This document shows, piece by piece, positions 1 to 8,142 of a stretch of 58,261 nt of DNA (positions within the stretch are counted from its first letter, which is position 1; the number at the start of each line of letters is the position of its first letter). The notes beneath the pieces were generated by a model. It was not told where the DNA came from. It ran no database searches and saw nothing but the letters and a program-made list of their open reading frames with translations. A program made the translations under genes and the position numbers. Origin of the DNA: an uncultured Ruminococcus sp. (GTDB lineage: Bacteria; Bacillota; Clostridia; Oscillospirales; Ruminococcaceae); assembly GCA_947629455.1 (NCBI GenBank), contig CANRDT010000013.1, positions 1 through 58,261 on the forward strand. The letters run 5' to 3'.

Positions 1-130
1 GGTGAATTACCAAACAGTCCGGTGGACTGTTTGGTAAGAGGGAAAGCGCTTGCAAGAGAGCGCTTTCCCTGCTATGAGCGGCATTTGTTACCGCCGTCAT
101 TTATGACGGCAGCTACGCACCTATTGCCGA
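1..130 (-). repeat. Modular hairpin element, copy A1 (cut by window edge)
   Basis: Partial copy in reverse orientation. Three consecutive hairpins are visible: 7-20 pairs with 24-37 (14 bp, loop GGT), 39-50 with 59-70 (12 bp) and 93-100 with 103-110 (8 bp, loop TT). The same hairpin order occurs in the opposite orientation at 17610-17735. The stems differ in sequence from other copies but stay paired. Confidence 0.85.
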
Positions 131-222
131 AAATATTGCGGATATAATTTAACTGCTATTCTCTCCTATTGGGGGAGAACAGCTCTTTGTCCATGGATAT
201 TTTTAAATAAAGAAAATATTCC

Positions 223-640
223 CCTCCGCCATAAATGGCGGAGAGAAAATTTATACCGCCCATACTTAGGGGACGCCCTTCTTGCAGGTCGTCCCCTCTT
301 TCAAAACAGTCCACCGGACTGTTTTGAAATTCACCCCTTGCAAGAGCGCACCTCAAACGCTGCGCGTTTGAGCTGAAAGTAAATTCCCTTTGCCGACATT
401 ATGCGGTCGGCAATTTTTCTTTTGCGTTGCAAAAGAAAAACCGGAAATTTCTTTCCAACAGATTATTAAAGTAATCACCGCCGAGAATTTTAACCGCCCG
501 ATTTCCAAGACTTGAACGCTCCGCACACGGCAGAGGGCGCATTGCCCCGCCCGGGAGGGCAGCCTTTTTGAGGAAAAGGCTTGACCGAAAACCTTTTTAA
601 TATGCCGACTTCATTTCCGCCGCAACTGCGCAGCGTGAAA
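223..640 (+). repeat. Modular hairpin element, copy A2 (long form)
   Basis: Most complete forward copy. In order it carries CTCCGCCAT/ATGGCGGAG (224-243), GGGGACG/CGTCCCC (269-296), a 31-bp palindrome (299-329), a CTCAAACGC-type hairpin (353-373), a three-way-junction module (375-455), and an AGCCTTTTT/AAAAGGCT hairpin (about 569-588) followed by a conserved CCGAAAACCTTTTTAAT tail. Together with copy A1 it fills the first 700 bases, where I see no gene. Confidence 0.85.
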
Positions 641-679
641 TCAATCTGCGGAGAATATACCCTGAAATAACCGAAATAA

Positions 680-708
680 TTGATTTCTTCATATTTATAT
701 GTTATAAT
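680..708 (+). promoter_or_regulatory. Sigma-A-type promoter for SGNH esterase gene
   Basis: TTGATT (680-685), 17-bp spacer, TATAAT (703-708). It lies 33 bases upstream of the start codon, with AAGGAG at 728-733. Confidence 0.75.
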
Positions 709-741
709 ATATCTATACCACATCAAAAAGGAGCGGAAATT

Positions 742-1830
742 ATGAGCATAAACGAAAACGGCAGCGTCTTCGTCCCGTCGGACGACAAAAACATACGATA
801 TATGGGACGTACCGACCTTTCCCCAAACGGCGCGGTGAGAATAGTATTCGCAGGGAGCAGCATAACACTGCGCTTTGTCGGCAGCGCAATAGGCGCGGTC
901 ATCTTCAATCACAGATACTTTAATGTAATGGAACTTGGCGTTGTCATCGACGGCAGAGAGGACAAGATCACCTTTGATACCAACTACGAGAAATTCACTC
1001 TGCCGCTGGCGGACGGTCTGGAATATGGCAGCCACGAGATCACCCTCTTCAAAAGACAGGACGCTTCCCACTACTTCGATTTCTACGGCTTTGAACTTGA
1101 CGCTGCGGCGCAGATACTTCCCCCTCCGCCGCTGCCGTCAAGAAGGATCGAATGTTACGGCGACTCGGTATCGGCAGGCGCGGTCTGCGAGGCTGTGGAC
1201 TATACCGCGCAGTGCGATCCCGAAAACCACGACGGAATTTACGACAACGCTTATCACTCCTATTCAATGATAACCGCAAGAAATCTCGGGGCGCAGATAC
1301 ACAATATCGCGCAGGGCGGCATAGCGATATTCGACAATACAGGCTATTATCACGCGCCGTCATATATAGGAATGGAGACCGTCTACAACAAGGTGTGCTA
1401 TTTTCCCGAGGCTGAGGGCGGCTTTTCCGATTGGGATTTTAGCAAATACATACCGCATATAGTTATCTTTGCGGTTGGTCAGAACGATCAGCATATCGAA
1501 AGCGGCGATCCCGATATAAACGACCCCGTATACCGTGAAAAATGGAAAAACAGATATAAGGATATTATCCGCGATCTCAGGGGAAAGTATCCCGACGCAA
1601 GATTTATACTGCTGCTGACCGTGCTTATGCACTCTCCCGACTGGGACGGCGCAGTGGACGAGATAGCCGCCGAACTTGAACGCGAGGGGGATAAAAAAAT
1701 CTCACACTTTATGTTCCGCCGCACGGGAAAAGCTACTCCGGGACACCCGAGACTCAGCGAACAGTACGAAATGTCGGAGGAACTTACCGCATATATATCA
1801 AATATGGGCGGCGACATCTGGAAAGATTAA
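742..1830 (+). CDS. SGNH/GDSL esterase, carbohydrate esterase family 2-like
   Basis: Predicted serine esterase that removes acyl (probably acetyl) groups from carbohydrate. The 362 residues split into an N-terminal beta-sandwich-like part (about 1-125) and an SGNH hydrolase domain, the two-domain plan of CE2 enzymes. Visible motifs are GDS (139-141, nucleophile S140 or S141 by alignment), GQND (245-248) and GHP (333-335) with the likely catalytic His. CE2 enzymes often work as a Ser-His dyad. No signal peptide is seen, so it probably acts in the cytosol on imported acetylated oligosaccharides. ATG is preceded by AAGGAG at 728-733. It stands alone with its own promoter. The exact substrate is not readable from sequence. 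Confidence 0.85.
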   Translation: MSINENGSVFVPSDDKNIRYMGRTDLSPNGAVRIVFAGSSITLRFVGSAIGAVIFNHRYFNVMELGVVIDGREDKITFDTNYEKFTLPLADGLEYGSHEITLFKRQDASHYFDFYGFELDAAAQILPPPPLPSRRIECYGDSVSAGAVCEAVDYTAQCDPENHDGIYDNAYHSYSMITARNLGAQIHNIAQGGIAIFDNTGYYHAPSYIGMETVYNKVCYFPEAEGGFSDWDFSKYIPHIVIFAVGQNDQHIESGDPDINDPVYREKWKNRYKDIIRDLRGKYPDARFILLLTVLMHSPDWDGAVDEIAAELEREGDKKISHFMFRRTGKATPGHPRLSEQYEMSEELTAYISNMGGDIWKD

Positions 1831-1876
1831 TTTTTGTATAATATGCACAAAAATCGCGCAGGATTATTCAAGACTA

Positions 1877-1905
1877 TAGACAAATCAAAATAAATATGTT
1901 ATAAT
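1877..1905 (+). promoter_or_regulatory. Promoter for Nudix gene
   Basis: TAGACA (1877-1882), 17-bp spacer, TATAAT (1900-1905). Confidence 0.7.
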
Positions 1906-1971
1906 AAGAGCAATGAATGGCAGGGGATTTCCGTATTCCCCCTGCAGAAACTAATGAAAGGAATATTTGTA

Positions 1972-2376
1972 ATGCTGCATGAAAAATCCTGTGGCGCTAT
2001 TGTTTACCGAAAATATCACGGCAATACGGAAATTCTGCTTATCAAGCATATCAACAGCGGACACTGGTCCTTTCCGAAGGGTCATGTAGAGGCTGACGAA
2101 TCGGAAACGGAAACTGCCAAGCGCGAGATCATGGAAGAAACGGGGATAGACGTAAATCTCGATCCCACATTCCGAGAGATCGTTACTTATTCTCCGCGCA
2201 AGGATACGCAGAAGATCGTGGTGTATTTTGTCGCAAAAGCCAAAAACACTGATTTTGTCCCTCAGGAGGAAGAGATCGCCGATATTAAGTGGGTCGAGAT
2301 CGACAGAGCAGGTCAGGTGCTTTCCTACGAGAACGACCGCAGTATAGTAAACAAGGCTAAAAAATTTATCATCTGA
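1972..2376 (+). CDS. Nudix hydrolase, Ap4A-hydrolase-like
   Basis: 134-residue Nudix protein that would cleave a nucleoside diphosphate linked to another moiety. A complete Nudix box spans residues 37-59: G37, E43, R51-E52, E55-E56, G58. Size and the surrounding sequence (SFPKGHVE, WVEIDRA) resemble bis(5'-nucleosyl)-tetraphosphatases, but Nudix specificity cannot be fixed from the box alone. I chose ATG 1972 because GAAAGGA (1956-1962) sits nine bases upstream. An in-frame ATG at 1954 has no such site and would overlap it. It is monocistronic, with its own promoter and a terminator shared with the convergent ZIP gene. Confidence 0.9.
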   Translation: MLHEKSCGAIVYRKYHGNTEILLIKHINSGHWSFPKGHVEADESETETAKREIMEETGIDVNLDPTFREIVTYSPRKDTQKIVVYFVAKAKNTDFVPQEEEIADIKWVEIDRAGQVLSYENDRSIVNKAKKFII

Positions 2377-2381
2377 AAAAA

Positions 2382-2416
2382 CCGCCCGAACATTTTCTGT
2401 GTCGGGCGGAATTTTT
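2382..2416. terminator. Bidirectional rho-independent terminator
   Basis: CCGCCCGA (2382-2389) pairs with TCGGGCGG (2402-2409), flanked by AAAAAA on the left and ATTTTTT on the right. It can therefore serve both the Nudix gene and the convergent ZIP gene. Confidence 0.85.
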
Positions 2417-2421
2417 TGCGG

Positions 2422-3210
2422 CTATCCCAGAGCCACGTCAAGTATCATCATTATTATGAATCCTGCCATTACGCCGAACGTGCCGAGATGTCCCGCTCCG
2501 AGATGCGCCTCGGGGATAAGCTCCTCTATCACCACATAAAGCATTGCTCCTGCGGCAAACGCCAGCAGCCACGGCAAAAGCGGCGTTATATGCCCTGCGA
2601 TAAGCACGGTTATCAGTCCGAATACAGGCTCGACCAGTCCCGAAAGCGCTCCGCAGACAAAAGCGCGGCTGCGGCTTGCTCCCGACTGACGCACGGGCAG
2701 CGAGATCGCCGCGCCCTCCGGAAAATTCTGTATCCCGATACCAACGGCAAGCGCGATCGCGGACGCCATAAGTTCGGGATCGCTGCCGCCGCCTGCAAGC
2801 GCAAAGGCAAGACCGACAGCCATTCCCTCCGGTATATTGTGGAGCGTGACAGCGAATATCAGCAGTGCGCTGCGTTTCAGACCTTGCTTTACTCCGTCCT
2901 CACGGTCAAGTCCCGCGTGAAAAAAAGGCAGCAGCTTATCGAGCCCCATAAGAAACAGCACCCCGAAGATAAGTCCTCCGGCAGCAGGCACCCAGCCCGT
3001 TATGCCGAGTTCTTCGGCTTTTTCTATCGCCGGTATGAGCAGCGACCAAACCGACGCCGCGATCATAACTCCTGCCGCAAATCCCAGAAACACCAGCTGC
3101 ACCTTATCGGACGAGTTCTCTTTTCTGAAAAAGAACACCACCGCCGCTCCCAGAGCAGTCATAGCGAATGTAAACCCCGTTCCTCCCAGAACCGGTAATA
3201 TACCCTCCAT
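2422..3210 (-). CDS. ZIP family divalent metal transporter
   Basis: 262-residue polytopic membrane protein of the ZIP family (ZupT/GufA-like), which moves Zn2+ or other divalent cations into the cytoplasm. The two family metal-binding signatures are present: HNIPEGMA (124-131) in the predicted TM4 and QNFPEGAAIS (161-170) in TM5. About eight hydrophobic segments are visible, and the short charged stretch after about residue 90 (HAGLDREDG) replaces the usual His-rich loop. The start is set at 3210, where GAAAGGA precedes ATG; the reading frame extends 11 codons upstream without a better site. No metal-regulator gene lies nearby, so which ion it carries is open. Confidence 0.9.
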   Translation of the reverse strand: MEGILPVLGGTGFTFAMTALGAAVVFFFRKENSSDKVQLVFLGFAAGVMIAASVWSLLIPAIEKAEELGITGWVPAAGGLIFGVLFLMGLDKLLPFFHAGLDREDGVKQGLKRSALLIFAVTLHNIPEGMAVGLAFALAGGGSDPELMASAIALAVGIGIQNFPEGAAISLPVRQSGASRSRAFVCGALSGLVEPVFGLITVLIAGHITPLLPWLLAFAAGAMLYVVIEELIPEAHLGAGHLGTFGVMAGFIIMMILDVALG

Positions 3211-3299
3211 AGATATTTTCCTTTCAAGATAAGTATACTGCACAAAGGCAGCTGCTGTATACTATTCCGCTACACCTGTCCTCTGTCACGGAAATCCTT

Positions 3300-3355
3300 T
3301 TAGATGTAAGATGTAAGATGTAAGAGGTTAGATGTTAGATGTAAGAGGTAAGACA
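3300..3355 (+). repeat. Heptamer tandem array C1 (TWAGAKG)x8
   Basis: Eight in-register 7-bp units: TTAGATG, TAAGATG, TAAGATG, TAAGAGG, TTAGATG, TTAGATG, TAAGAGG, TAAGACA. It lies between the 5' end of the ZIP gene and the 3' end of glgP. Confidence 0.85.
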
Positions 3356-3378
3356 AGGCAAAAAAACGCACGGACGGC

Positions 3379-3414
3379 AAAAAGGCTATTATTCCCCCGT
3401 AGGGAACAATAGCC
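3379..3414 (-). terminator. Terminator of glgP
   Basis: The inverted repeat 3384-3414 (GGCTATTATTCCC / GGGAACAATAGCC, one imperfect pair) is followed on the minus strand by TTTTT (3383-3379). Confidence 0.8.
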
Positions 3415-3452
3415 AATGTCAAAGTATGAAGATTTTTTATTTACAGCGCTCT

Positions 3453-5831
3453 TTATATAATATGCCAGATATTCTGCGCATAGTCCCTGATCGTCCTGTC
3501 TGAGGAGAATTTTCCTGCGCTGCACATATTCAGCCAGCACTTTTTCGCAAACGCAAGGCTGTCCCTGTAGTCGGAGTTTGCTTTCAGCTTTGCCTCTACA
3601 TAGCTTTCAAGATCGCCGATAACATAGTAATGATCGGGAACGTGCCAGCTTGCTCCGTCCATAAGAGCCTTATACAGTTCCTTAAAGCTGCCCTCCTGAT
3701 CGGACGGCACTCCGCCGTCGTCAAGTTCGCCGTCTATCAGCTTGTTGAGTACGCGCATTATCTTATCGTCCGACGACGCTGCCGCCCTCGGGTCGTACTT
3801 CAGCATAATTTTCTCCAGTTCGTCAACGCGTGCGCCGAAGATATACTCGTTCTCCTCGCCTGCCTCCTGCGCTATCTCCACGTTTGCGCCGTCCATAGTT
3901 CCAAGAGTCACCGCACCGTTAAGCATAAGCTTCATATTTCCCGTTCCCGACGCTTCCGTGCCGGCAGTGGAGATCTGCTCCGAAATATCTGCGGCGGCTA
4001 CAAGCTTTTCGGCGTATGAAACATTGTAGTTCTGTACGAATACCACCTTGATAAGGTCTTTCGTGTCGGGGTCGGAATTGACGAGCTTTCCGATCTCTCC
4101 GATAAGCTTTATCACCGCTTTTGCCCTGCGGTAGCCCGGAGCGGATTTTGCTCCGAAAATATAAGTCGTCGGGGTAAAGTCCTTTATCGAGCCGTCCTTG
4201 ATACCGTAGTAGATATAAAGTATGGACAAGGCGTTGAGCAGCTGGCGTTTATACTCGTGCAGACGTTTTATCTGTATGTCAAATATCGTCACAGGATCGA
4301 CCTCCGCACCGTCATGCACTTTGATAAAGTCGGCAAGCTGACGTTTTTTAACGGATTTTATCTCGATGAATTTTCTGAGTATTTCCTCATCGTCGGCATA
4401 TTTTTTCAGCTCCGCCAGACGGTCGAGATCCTTTATCCAGCCGTCGTCCCCGAGCAGCGATGTGATAAGTCCCGAAAGTTCCTCGTTGCAAAGAGCGAGC
4501 CACCTGCGCTGCGTTATACCGTTGGTCTTGTTCTGGAAACGTTCGGGATAAAGCTCATACCAATCTTTGAGGGTATCGGTCTTTAGTATTTCCGTATGTA
4601 TCTCAGCCACTCCGTTTGTATAGGACGACATATACACCGCCATATTTGCCATATTGACCATACCGCCTGAAACGGGCGCAAGTTTTTGTATAAGTTCTCT
4701 GTCCTTGCCTGCTTTATACATTTCCCCGATAAAGCGTTCGTTTATCATAAGGACATAGCCGTACACCTCGGGCAGTACTTTCTCCACCAGACGGCAGTCC
4801 CACTTTTCCAGAGCTTCCTGCATAACGGTGTGATTGGTATAATTGAACACCTTTTCGGTGATCTGCGCCGCCTTTTCAAAAGCCATTCCGTAAACGCCGC
4901 ACAGAAGGCGCATAAGTTCGGGTATGGAGATAACGGGGTGTGTATCGTTGAGCTGGATAGTGACTTTATCCGCAAGATCGTCAAGCGTGCCGTATCTTTC
5001 AAGATGTTTCTTTAAAATATCCGCAAGCGACGCCGCCGAGAAAAAGTATTCCTGTTTCAGACGGAGTATTTTGCCTTCCTCGCAGTTGTCGTTGGGATAA
5101 AGTACCCTTGAAATGTTTTCCGCATCGGCGGCAGCCTTTACCGCGCCGTCGTAATTGCCGCGGTCAAATTCGGCAAAATCAAAGCCGTTATCCGATTCCG
5201 CCTGCCACAGTCTGAGAGTACCGATATTCTCCGTGCCGTATCCTATCACGGGCATATCGTAAGGCACGGCAAGGACGGTCATATCGGCATACTTCACCTC
5301 TACAGTATCCTCCTCGCGGCGCACCGACCACGGATCGCCGTATCTCTGCCAATCGTCGGCATACTCTTTCTGGAATCCGTTTTCTATCGCCTGTCTGAAA
5401 AGACCGTATTTATATCTTATCCCGTAGCCGTCAAGAGGTATATCGTGAGCGGCTGCGGAATCGAGAAAGCAAGCCGCAAGGCGTCCGAGTCCGCCGTTTC
5501 CGAGAGCAGCGTCCTCTATTTCCTCCAGTTCGGCAAGCGATCTTCCCTTTTCTTTAAGTATCTCGTCGGTCTCTTTAAGTATCCCAAGGCACAAGAGGTT
5601 ATTCTGCACCGCTCGTCCCACCAGAAATTCCATAGAGAGGTAGCAGGCTCTGCGTCCTGCAAGATGTTTTTCGCGAGATGTCTCCCACCTGTCTGAAATG
5701 GCGTTCATCACAGTTGCCGAGATGCTCTCGTGCAGCTGTACCGCCGTTGCGCTGCGGATATCTTTCCTGAATTTGTTTTTCAGATCCTCTTCCAGCGATC
5801 GGGTAAATTCATTTTTGTCAAGCAATGTCAT
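3453..5831 (-). CDS. glgP: Glycogen/starch phosphorylase
   Basis: Cytosolic GT35 enzyme that releases glucose-1-phosphate from the non-reducing ends of glycogen or maltodextrin, using pyridoxal phosphate. The 792 residues match the family length. Hallmarks include the ALGNGGLGRLAACF glycine-rich block (about 109-122), QLNDTHP (about 293-299), KTNGITQRRWL (about 435-445) and the PLP-binding block EASGTGNMK with Schiff-base Lys at about 634. ATG 5831 is preferred over a TTG two codons upstream because AAAGGA lies nine bases before it. It has its own promoter and terminator. It should cooperate with the pullulanase at 43109-45064, which clears the branch points where phosphorylase stops. Confidence 0.97.
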   Translation of the reverse strand: MTLLDKNEFTRSLEEDLKNKFRKDIRSATAVQLHESISATVMNAISDRWETSREKHLAGRRACYLSMEFLVGRAVQNNLLCLGILKETDEILKEKGRSLAELEEIEDAALGNGGLGRLAACFLDSAAAHDIPLDGYGIRYKYGLFRQAIENGFQKEYADDWQRYGDPWSVRREEDTVEVKYADMTVLAVPYDMPVIGYGTENIGTLRLWQAESDNGFDFAEFDRGNYDGAVKAAADAENISRVLYPNDNCEEGKILRLKQEYFFSAASLADILKKHLERYGTLDDLADKVTIQLNDTHPVISIPELMRLLCGVYGMAFEKAAQITEKVFNYTNHTVMQEALEKWDCRLVEKVLPEVYGYVLMINERFIGEMYKAGKDRELIQKLAPVSGGMVNMANMAVYMSSYTNGVAEIHTEILKTDTLKDWYELYPERFQNKTNGITQRRWLALCNEELSGLITSLLGDDGWIKDLDRLAELKKYADDEEILRKFIEIKSVKKRQLADFIKVHDGAEVDPVTIFDIQIKRLHEYKRQLLNALSILYIYYGIKDGSIKDFTPTTYIFGAKSAPGYRRAKAVIKLIGEIGKLVNSDPDTKDLIKVVFVQNYNVSYAEKLVAAADISEQISTAGTEASGTGNMKLMLNGAVTLGTMDGANVEIAQEAGEENEYIFGARVDELEKIMLKYDPRAAASSDDKIMRVLNKLIDGELDDGGVPSDQEGSFKELYKALMDGASWHVPDHYYVIGDLESYVEAKLKANSDYRDSLAFAKKCWLNMCSAGKFSSDRTIRDYAQNIWHII

Positions 5832-5884
5832 ACACAACTATCCTTTCGGCAGAAATTTTTGATATTGTTTTACTTCACTTTAAT

Positions 5885-5913
5885 ATAATACATTCAAACC
5901 GAAGATTTGTCAA
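5885..5913 (-). promoter_or_regulatory. Promoter for glgP
   Basis: On the minus strand: TTGACA (5913-5908), 17-bp spacer, TATTAT (5890-5885). Confidence 0.8.
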
Positions 5914-5930
5914 GTCCCGATGTAATTTTG

Positions 5931-5957
5931 CACGGAAATCAAGAATTGATTTCCGTG
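5931..5957. repeat. Minimal TIR palindrome B6
   Basis: CACGGAAATCAA (5931-5942), loop GAA, TTGATTTCCGTG (5946-5957): a perfect 12-bp inverted repeat identical to the two ends of the longer TIR elements at 42363 and 51073, with no interior. It lies between the divergent glgP and hpt promoters. Confidence 0.85.
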
Positions 5958-5974
5958 ATCAAACTAATATAGGA

Positions 5975-6003
5975 TTGATTTTTGCAAAATAAAATGTTAT
6001 AAT
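5975..6003 (+). promoter_or_regulatory. Promoter for hpt
   Basis: TTGATT (5975-5980), 17-bp spacer, TATAAT (5998-6003). Confidence 0.75.
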
Positions 6004-6048
6004 TTTAAAAAGGCTATTATTATTATATTGATCAATGGAGTTGTTTTT

Positions 6049-6597
6049 ATGGTATTTAAAAATGTCAGCGACTTTAAAAACCGCATAAAGAAAATACTCA
6101 TCACCGCCGAGGAGATAGACGCCGCGATCGGCAGAGCGGCAAAGAAGATAGACTCCCTTTACGACGGAAAACCGCTCATTATAGTGGGGATACTCAAAGG
6201 CTCGTTCGTTTTTATGGCGGACGTCTGCCGACGGGTGACAGTCCCCTGCGAAGTCGGTTTTATGGCTGCCAAAAGCTATTTTGAGGGCACGCAGTCCTGC
6301 GGAGAAGTAAAGATAACTTTAGATCTTCATCGGGATATAGAGGACTGCCATGTCGTCATACTCGAAGATATTGTCGATACGGGGCGCACGCTGAACGACG
6401 TGGCTGCTTTGCTGCGTTCGCGCAAGCCTGCCTCGCTCACGGTCATCACCCTGCTCGACAAGCCTGACAGGCGTGAGGTCGATTTTGCCCCCGACATTTC
6501 ACTGTTCACCATACCCGATCTGTTTGTGGTGGGATATGGTCTTGACTGCGGCGAATATTACCGCAATCTTCCGTATATAGCAGAGTATGGGGAATAA
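6049..6597 (+). CDS. hpt: Hypoxanthine phosphoribosyltransferase
   Basis: Purine-salvage enzyme joining hypoxanthine or guanine to PRPP to make IMP or GMP in the cytosol. The 182 residues carry the PRPP-binding motif VILEDIVDTGRTL (103-115), the LKGSF loop (49-53), the flexible catalytic loop around SYFEGT (76-81) and the C-terminal FVVGYGLD (159-166), all typical of bacterial HPRT. ATG 6049 is chosen because ATGGAG (6034-6039) precedes it; an upstream in-frame TTG at 6028 has no site. In many Firmicutes hpt sits beside tilS and ftsH, but here it is alone with its own promoter. Confidence 0.95.
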   Translation: MVFKNVSDFKNRIKKILITAEEIDAAIGRAAKKIDSLYDGKPLIIVGILKGSFVFMADVCRRVTVPCEVGFMAAKSYFEGTQSCGEVKITLDLHRDIEDCHVVILEDIVDTGRTLNDVAALLRSRKPASLTVITLLDKPDRREVDFAPDISLFTIPDLFVVGYGLDCGEYYRNLPYIAEYGE

Positions 6598-6674
6598 GGG
6601 GCATATCTGCGTTATATTTACCGAAAGATAAAAGCTGTTTTCCCCGTTGGGGGAATATACACTAAAAGCACTTT

Positions 6675-6992
6675 TCCTCCGCCGCAAGCGGCGGAGAGAA
6701 AGTTCACATCAACCAAACTTAGGGGACCACCTCAAACGCTGCGCTATGCTCCGCGTTTGAGCTGAAAGAAAATTTCCTTTGCCGACATTATGCAGTCGGC
6801 AATTTTTATTTTACTGCGTAAAATAAAAACCGGAAATTTCTTTCTCACAGATTATTAGAGTATTTGCCGCAATAAATTTTAACCGCCCGATTTCCAAGCT
6901 CTGAACGCTCCGCACATCGCAGAGGGCGACAAGCGCGCCCGCGCGAGGGCAGCCTTTTTAAGGAAAAGGCTTGACCGAAAACCTTTTTAATA
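6675..6992 (+). repeat. Modular hairpin element, copy A3 (long form, two hairpins lost)
   Basis: Starts with the CTCCGCCGC/GCGGCGGAG hairpin (6677-6696). The text then jumps from ACTTAGGGGACC straight to the CTCAAACGC hairpin, so the GGGGACG and AAACAG palindromes are missing. The three-way-junction module (about 6767-6843) is well formed. It ends with AGCCTTTTT/AAAAGGCT and the CCGAAAACCTTTTTAAT tail. It fills the gene-free gap 6598-7123. Confidence 0.85.
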
Positions 6993-7123
6993 TTCAGACT
7001 TCGTTTTCTCCACAACTGCGGAGAGTGAAATCACCGCAACTGCCGTCAAAACATTTTATAATAGAAAGAAAAATCGCAGATATAACTCCTGCGAAAATTT
7101 TTTCTAACCTTACAAAAACACTG

Positions 7124-8107
7124 CTAACTATTCCTGAAATTCTCAAGATCGGAAAACAACTGCGCCAGACTGTCGTCCGCCGCCTGCGCAAGACGGCTGT
7201 TTATATCCGCCTCGGCATTCTCAATATCCTCAAATTTCTCCCTGCCTGCAATGACCGCCTGCATATGCCGCTTTTCCTCACTGACCTGCGGCGATTCTCC
7301 CTCTGCGATACTGCCCGACGTGATCCTCAGATACTCCTCCCCGGTATTCCACGGCTTTATCCCTATTACCGAAATATTGTCCGTGCTGCCGTTGCATAAC
7401 GCAAGCCTGCACAAAGCGTCGATCTTCTCCTTGAATGTCGCGTTTTCAAGACTCATTGCCGATTCGATCTCTCCGTTTGAAACATAATCCGAAAAACCGT
7501 CTGAACAGATGATGACCGTGTCGTCCTCGTCCCTGCCGAACGGCGGTATAAAATCAATATGCTCGATCTTAGGCAGCTGTATAACACTGCCCACAGACGA
7601 TACTATCGCGTTTTTCATGGATTCGTCCAGCTCGCCGATCCGCTCCACCGCGCCGTTGTCGTAAAGAAATCTTCCGTAGGTCTGATCTGTAGAGATCTGC
7701 CTTACACAGCCGTTCACATAGCGGTACATTCTGCTGTCGCCGATGTTGTAGCAGGTCGCCGCGCCGTTTTCATCCACAGCCAGACAGCAAAGAGTAGTCT
7801 GCATATTTACCGAACCGGGCTGCTGAATACCGTGCTTGACTATTTTGTTATGTATCTGTAGGATACGCTGATCGAGATCGACCGTGGAATCATAGTCGGT
7901 CACCGAGAGATACCTTATGCACAGATCGGACGCGATCTCGCCTGCCTGCTCGCCGCCTACGCCGTCGCAGACCGCCGTCAGAAAAGGCGCAATGCATACC
8001 GAGCCGAAACCGCCTTCCGCGACCGTTTCGCGGTTGATAAGCATACAATCTTCATTCTTAGCGCGGTAATTCCCCTTGTCGGTATAACCGTAAATGTAGT
8101 AATTCAT
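7124..8107 (-). CDS. PP2C-family serine/threonine protein phosphatase
   Basis: Metal-dependent phosphatase that removes phosphate from Ser/Thr residues, the usual partner of PASTA-type Ser/Thr kinases. The 327 residues show the PP2C motifs in order: RAKNED (15-20), VCDGVGGEQAGE (46-57), GDSRMYRY (about 123-130), CSDGFSDYV (about 200-208) and GSTDNISV (about 241-248). The metal-binding Asp residues are intact, so it should be active. About 75 residues after the catalytic domain are charged and probably helical. No membrane segment is visible. GAGGA precedes ATG 8107. It is the last gene of a three-gene operon (35-base gap) after the esterase and VanY-like genes. No kinase is present in the window. 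Confidence 0.9.
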   Translation of the reverse strand: MNYYIYGYTDKGNYRAKNEDCMLINRETVAEGGFGSVCIAPFLTAVCDGVGGEQAGEIASDLCIRYLSVTDYDSTVDLDQRILQIHNKIVKHGIQQPGSVNMQTTLCCLAVDENGAATCYNIGDSRMYRYVNGCVRQISTDQTYGRFLYDNGAVERIGELDESMKNAIVSSVGSVIQLPKIEHIDFIPPFGRDEDDTVIICSDGFSDYVSNGEIESAMSLENATFKEKIDALCRLALCNGSTDNISVIGIKPWNTGEEYLRITSGSIAEGESPQVSEEKRHMQAVIAGREKFEDIENAEADINSRLAQAADDSLAQLFSDLENFRNS

Positions 8108-8142
8108 ATTTTTTCCTCGCCGTACCGCCCGTCAGCATAACG

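Noticed and set aside
156-356. Short frames with the recurring protein string NSPVDCFERGDDLQEG
   Set aside because: They are translations of the hairpin repeat (also at 25600, 39200 and 42800) without ribosome binding sites. The conservation is at the nucleic-acid level.
3300-3355. Tandem repeat as a CRISPR array
   Set aside because: Units are 7 bp and contiguous, with no spacers and no cas genes.
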